From positions 558,001 through 622,000 of the forward strand of contig NC_022792.1 in NCBI RefSeq assembly GCF_000504085.1: a stretch of 64,000 bases of DNA, in the 5' to 3' direction. Both the position numbers and the translations under genes were made by a program. Below are positions 63,005-64,000 of the stretch, piece by piece (position 1 is the first letter of the stretch; each line of letters starts with the position of its first letter). Under the pieces are notes generated by a model. The model saw only the letters and a program-made list of their open reading frames with translations. It was not told the origin of the DNA and did no database searches. This stretch comes from Pseudothermotoga elfii DSM 9442 = NBRC 107921 (GTDB taxonomy: Bacteria; Thermotogota; Thermotogae; Thermotogales; DSM-5069).

Positions 63005-64000
63005 TTTTCTGAAATTAAATCTTGAAAAGCCTGTCCTGATAGTGGTTCCAACTGAATATGAGGCGCAATTGCTTTCTCAGAAATTAAATGCGTTTTATTT
63101 TCCCAGTCATGATGTTTTTCCATTTGAAGAAGTAGCAGTTTCATTTGAAGTTCGATGTCGAAGGATAGAAATACTCTGGAAATTATTAAACGATCCAAAG
63201 ATCGTTATCGTGTGTACTTTGCATGCTATTAGCCGAAAAACGTTTTCACCCGTTCAGCTCAGACAAGCAGCGAGAATTCTGAGAAAGGGAGAAGTTTTTC
63301 ATAATCCTGAAGAAACAATGTTAAATCTTGGATATGATCGAACATATATAGTCCGCACTGGCGGAGAGTTTTCTGTAAGAGGTGATGTAATAGATTTTTT
63401 CGGACCACTGTATGATAATCCAGTTCGAGTAGAGCTTTTTGACCAAACGATAGAGGCAATTAGATGTTTCGATGCGTCAACTCAGAGATCTGTTTTCAAA
63501 GTGGAAGAAGCGTTTTTACTGCCTGTCCGTGAATATCTGTGTAATGAACATTTGTTTGATACTGTGCCAGCCAAACTGGGATCTAATTCCACAATACTTG
63601 ATTATTCAGATTTTGAGATTTTTGTGGCGGAGTTTGACCGGTGTCAGGAAGAATTTGCAAAAAGAGAAAGAGAAGCCCGGGAGATGCTTGAAAAGAAACA
63701 AATAGAGGATTATGTAGAAAATTCTCAGATAAGTTTTTCCAGTTTGGTAAAGCGCATAGAATTTTTCAAACCCCTGGAAATTGATTTGAATACCTTAAAA
63801 ATTCTTCCCCAGACGTCTCAGAAATCAAGAGATCAGATACCTATTTTTGATGAAGAAGAGTTGATTGAAGGTGAGTTTGTTGTTCATAGAGATTATGGAA
63901 TAGGTGTATATGACGGCGTGAAAAAGATTAGCAATCCTCTGGGAACGAGAGAATATTTTGTTTTGCGCTATGAAGATTCAACAGTTTATGTTCCCGTTGA
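62988..64000 (+). CDS. mfd: transcription-repair coupling factor Mfd, 5' part
   Basis: The first 337 codons of a large gene cut by the window end. Residues about 20-230 resemble the UvrB-like module of Mfd (PSHDVFPFEEVAVSFEVRCRR, TLHAISRKTF, LGYDRTYIVRTGGEFSVRGDVIDFF); then the CarD-like RNA polymerase-interacting domain begins near residue 290 (GEFVVHRDYGIGVYDGVK, REYFVLRYEDSTVYVPV). In E. coli this domain lies near residue 470, so the N-terminus is about 180 residues shorter, as in Thermotoga maritima Mfd. Mfd frees stalled RNA polymerase and recruits UvrA. ATG 62988 follows GATAGGA and overlaps the PP-loop gene by 17 bases. Confidence 0.9.
   Translation, partial: MRTTIDFLKLNLEKPVLIVVPTEYEAQLLSQKLNAFYFPSHDVFPFEEVAVSFEVRCRRIEILWKLLNDPKIVIVCTLHAISRKTFSPVQLRQAARILRKGEVFHNPEETMLNLGYDRTYIVRTGGEFSVRGDVIDFFGPLYDNPVRVELFDQTIEAIRCFDASTQRSVFKVEEAFLLPVREYLCNEHLFDTVPAKLGSNSTILDYSDFEIFVAEFDRCQEEFAKREREAREMLEKKQIEDYVENSQISFSSLVKRIEFFKPLEIDLNTLKILPQTSQKSRDQIPIFDEEELIEGEFVVHRDYGIGVYDGVKKISNPLGTREYFVLRYEDSTVYVPV

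Noticed and set aside
1-64000. CRISPR arrays, insertion sequences, prophage or toxin-antitoxin genes
   Set aside because: No regularly spaced repeat, transposase, integrase or phage gene was seen on either strand.

Overview
The window looks like chromosomal DNA of a thermophilic bacterium of the Thermotogota, most like a Pseudothermotoga/Thermotoga relative. I infer this from the style of the encoded proteins (EF-Tu, EF-G, RpoA, the short Mfd, the two-domain FeoA), the modest GC content, very tight gene packing with 1-4 base overlaps, and the many TTG and GTG start codons behind strong GGAGG-type ribosome binding sites. The order rplQ - rho - ROK glucokinase is, as I recall it, the same in Thermotoga maritima. 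The name of the organism is an inference; no 16S gene is present.

Layout. 1-2.5 kb: a truncated phospholipase D-like gene on the minus strand, divergent from a metallo-hydrolase, a small lipoprotein and a glycerophosphodiesterase. 2.5-12 kb: one apparent operon, murB - yigZ-like - TPR membrane protein - glmM - giant BadF/HgdC-type activase fusion - holA - radical SAM protein. 12-18.4 kb: clpX-tsaD, a convergent RemA-like/flavin reductase pair, and an ABC-2 export system with a small cysteine-rich protein. 18.4-19.4 kb: about 1 kb of decayed genes, including an HD-GYP remnant, followed by a compact tRNA-Asp unit. 19.5-26.2 kb: an orphan gene plus an apparently catalytically dead nitrilase-fold protein, a PLP enzyme with a free-standing AlaX editing protein, and a DUF401 - PhoU-like - Pit phosphate cluster. 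26.2-35.4 kb: feoAB behind a Fur-like operator, uvrC, tmcAL, and a peroxiredoxin joined to a 2-oxoacid:ferredoxin oxidoreductase. 35.5-39.5 kb: a LytS/LytTR two-component system next to a CstA-family transporter, with a 21-bp-spaced direct repeat in front of the transporter.

39.8-59.2 kb is a single uninterrupted str-S10-spc-alpha ribosomal super-cluster (rpsL to rplQ, 35 genes). It is driven by a near-consensus promoter and closed by a strong terminator; the only internal break is a hairpin between tuf and rpsJ. Several proteins keep zinc-binding cysteine motifs (S14, L36, S4, L24, adenylate kinase). After it come rho with its own promoter, a ROK glucokinase, a YfcE-like phosphoesterase, a PP-loop ATPase and the beginning of a short-form mfd, cut by the window end.

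Most of the window is core housekeeping. I see no CRISPR array, insertion sequence, prophage or toxin-antitoxin system. The best candidates for something under-described are the 1372-residue activase fusion, the orphan/nitrilase-like pair, the LytSR-CstA module with its candidate operator, and the decayed region beside tRNA-Asp.
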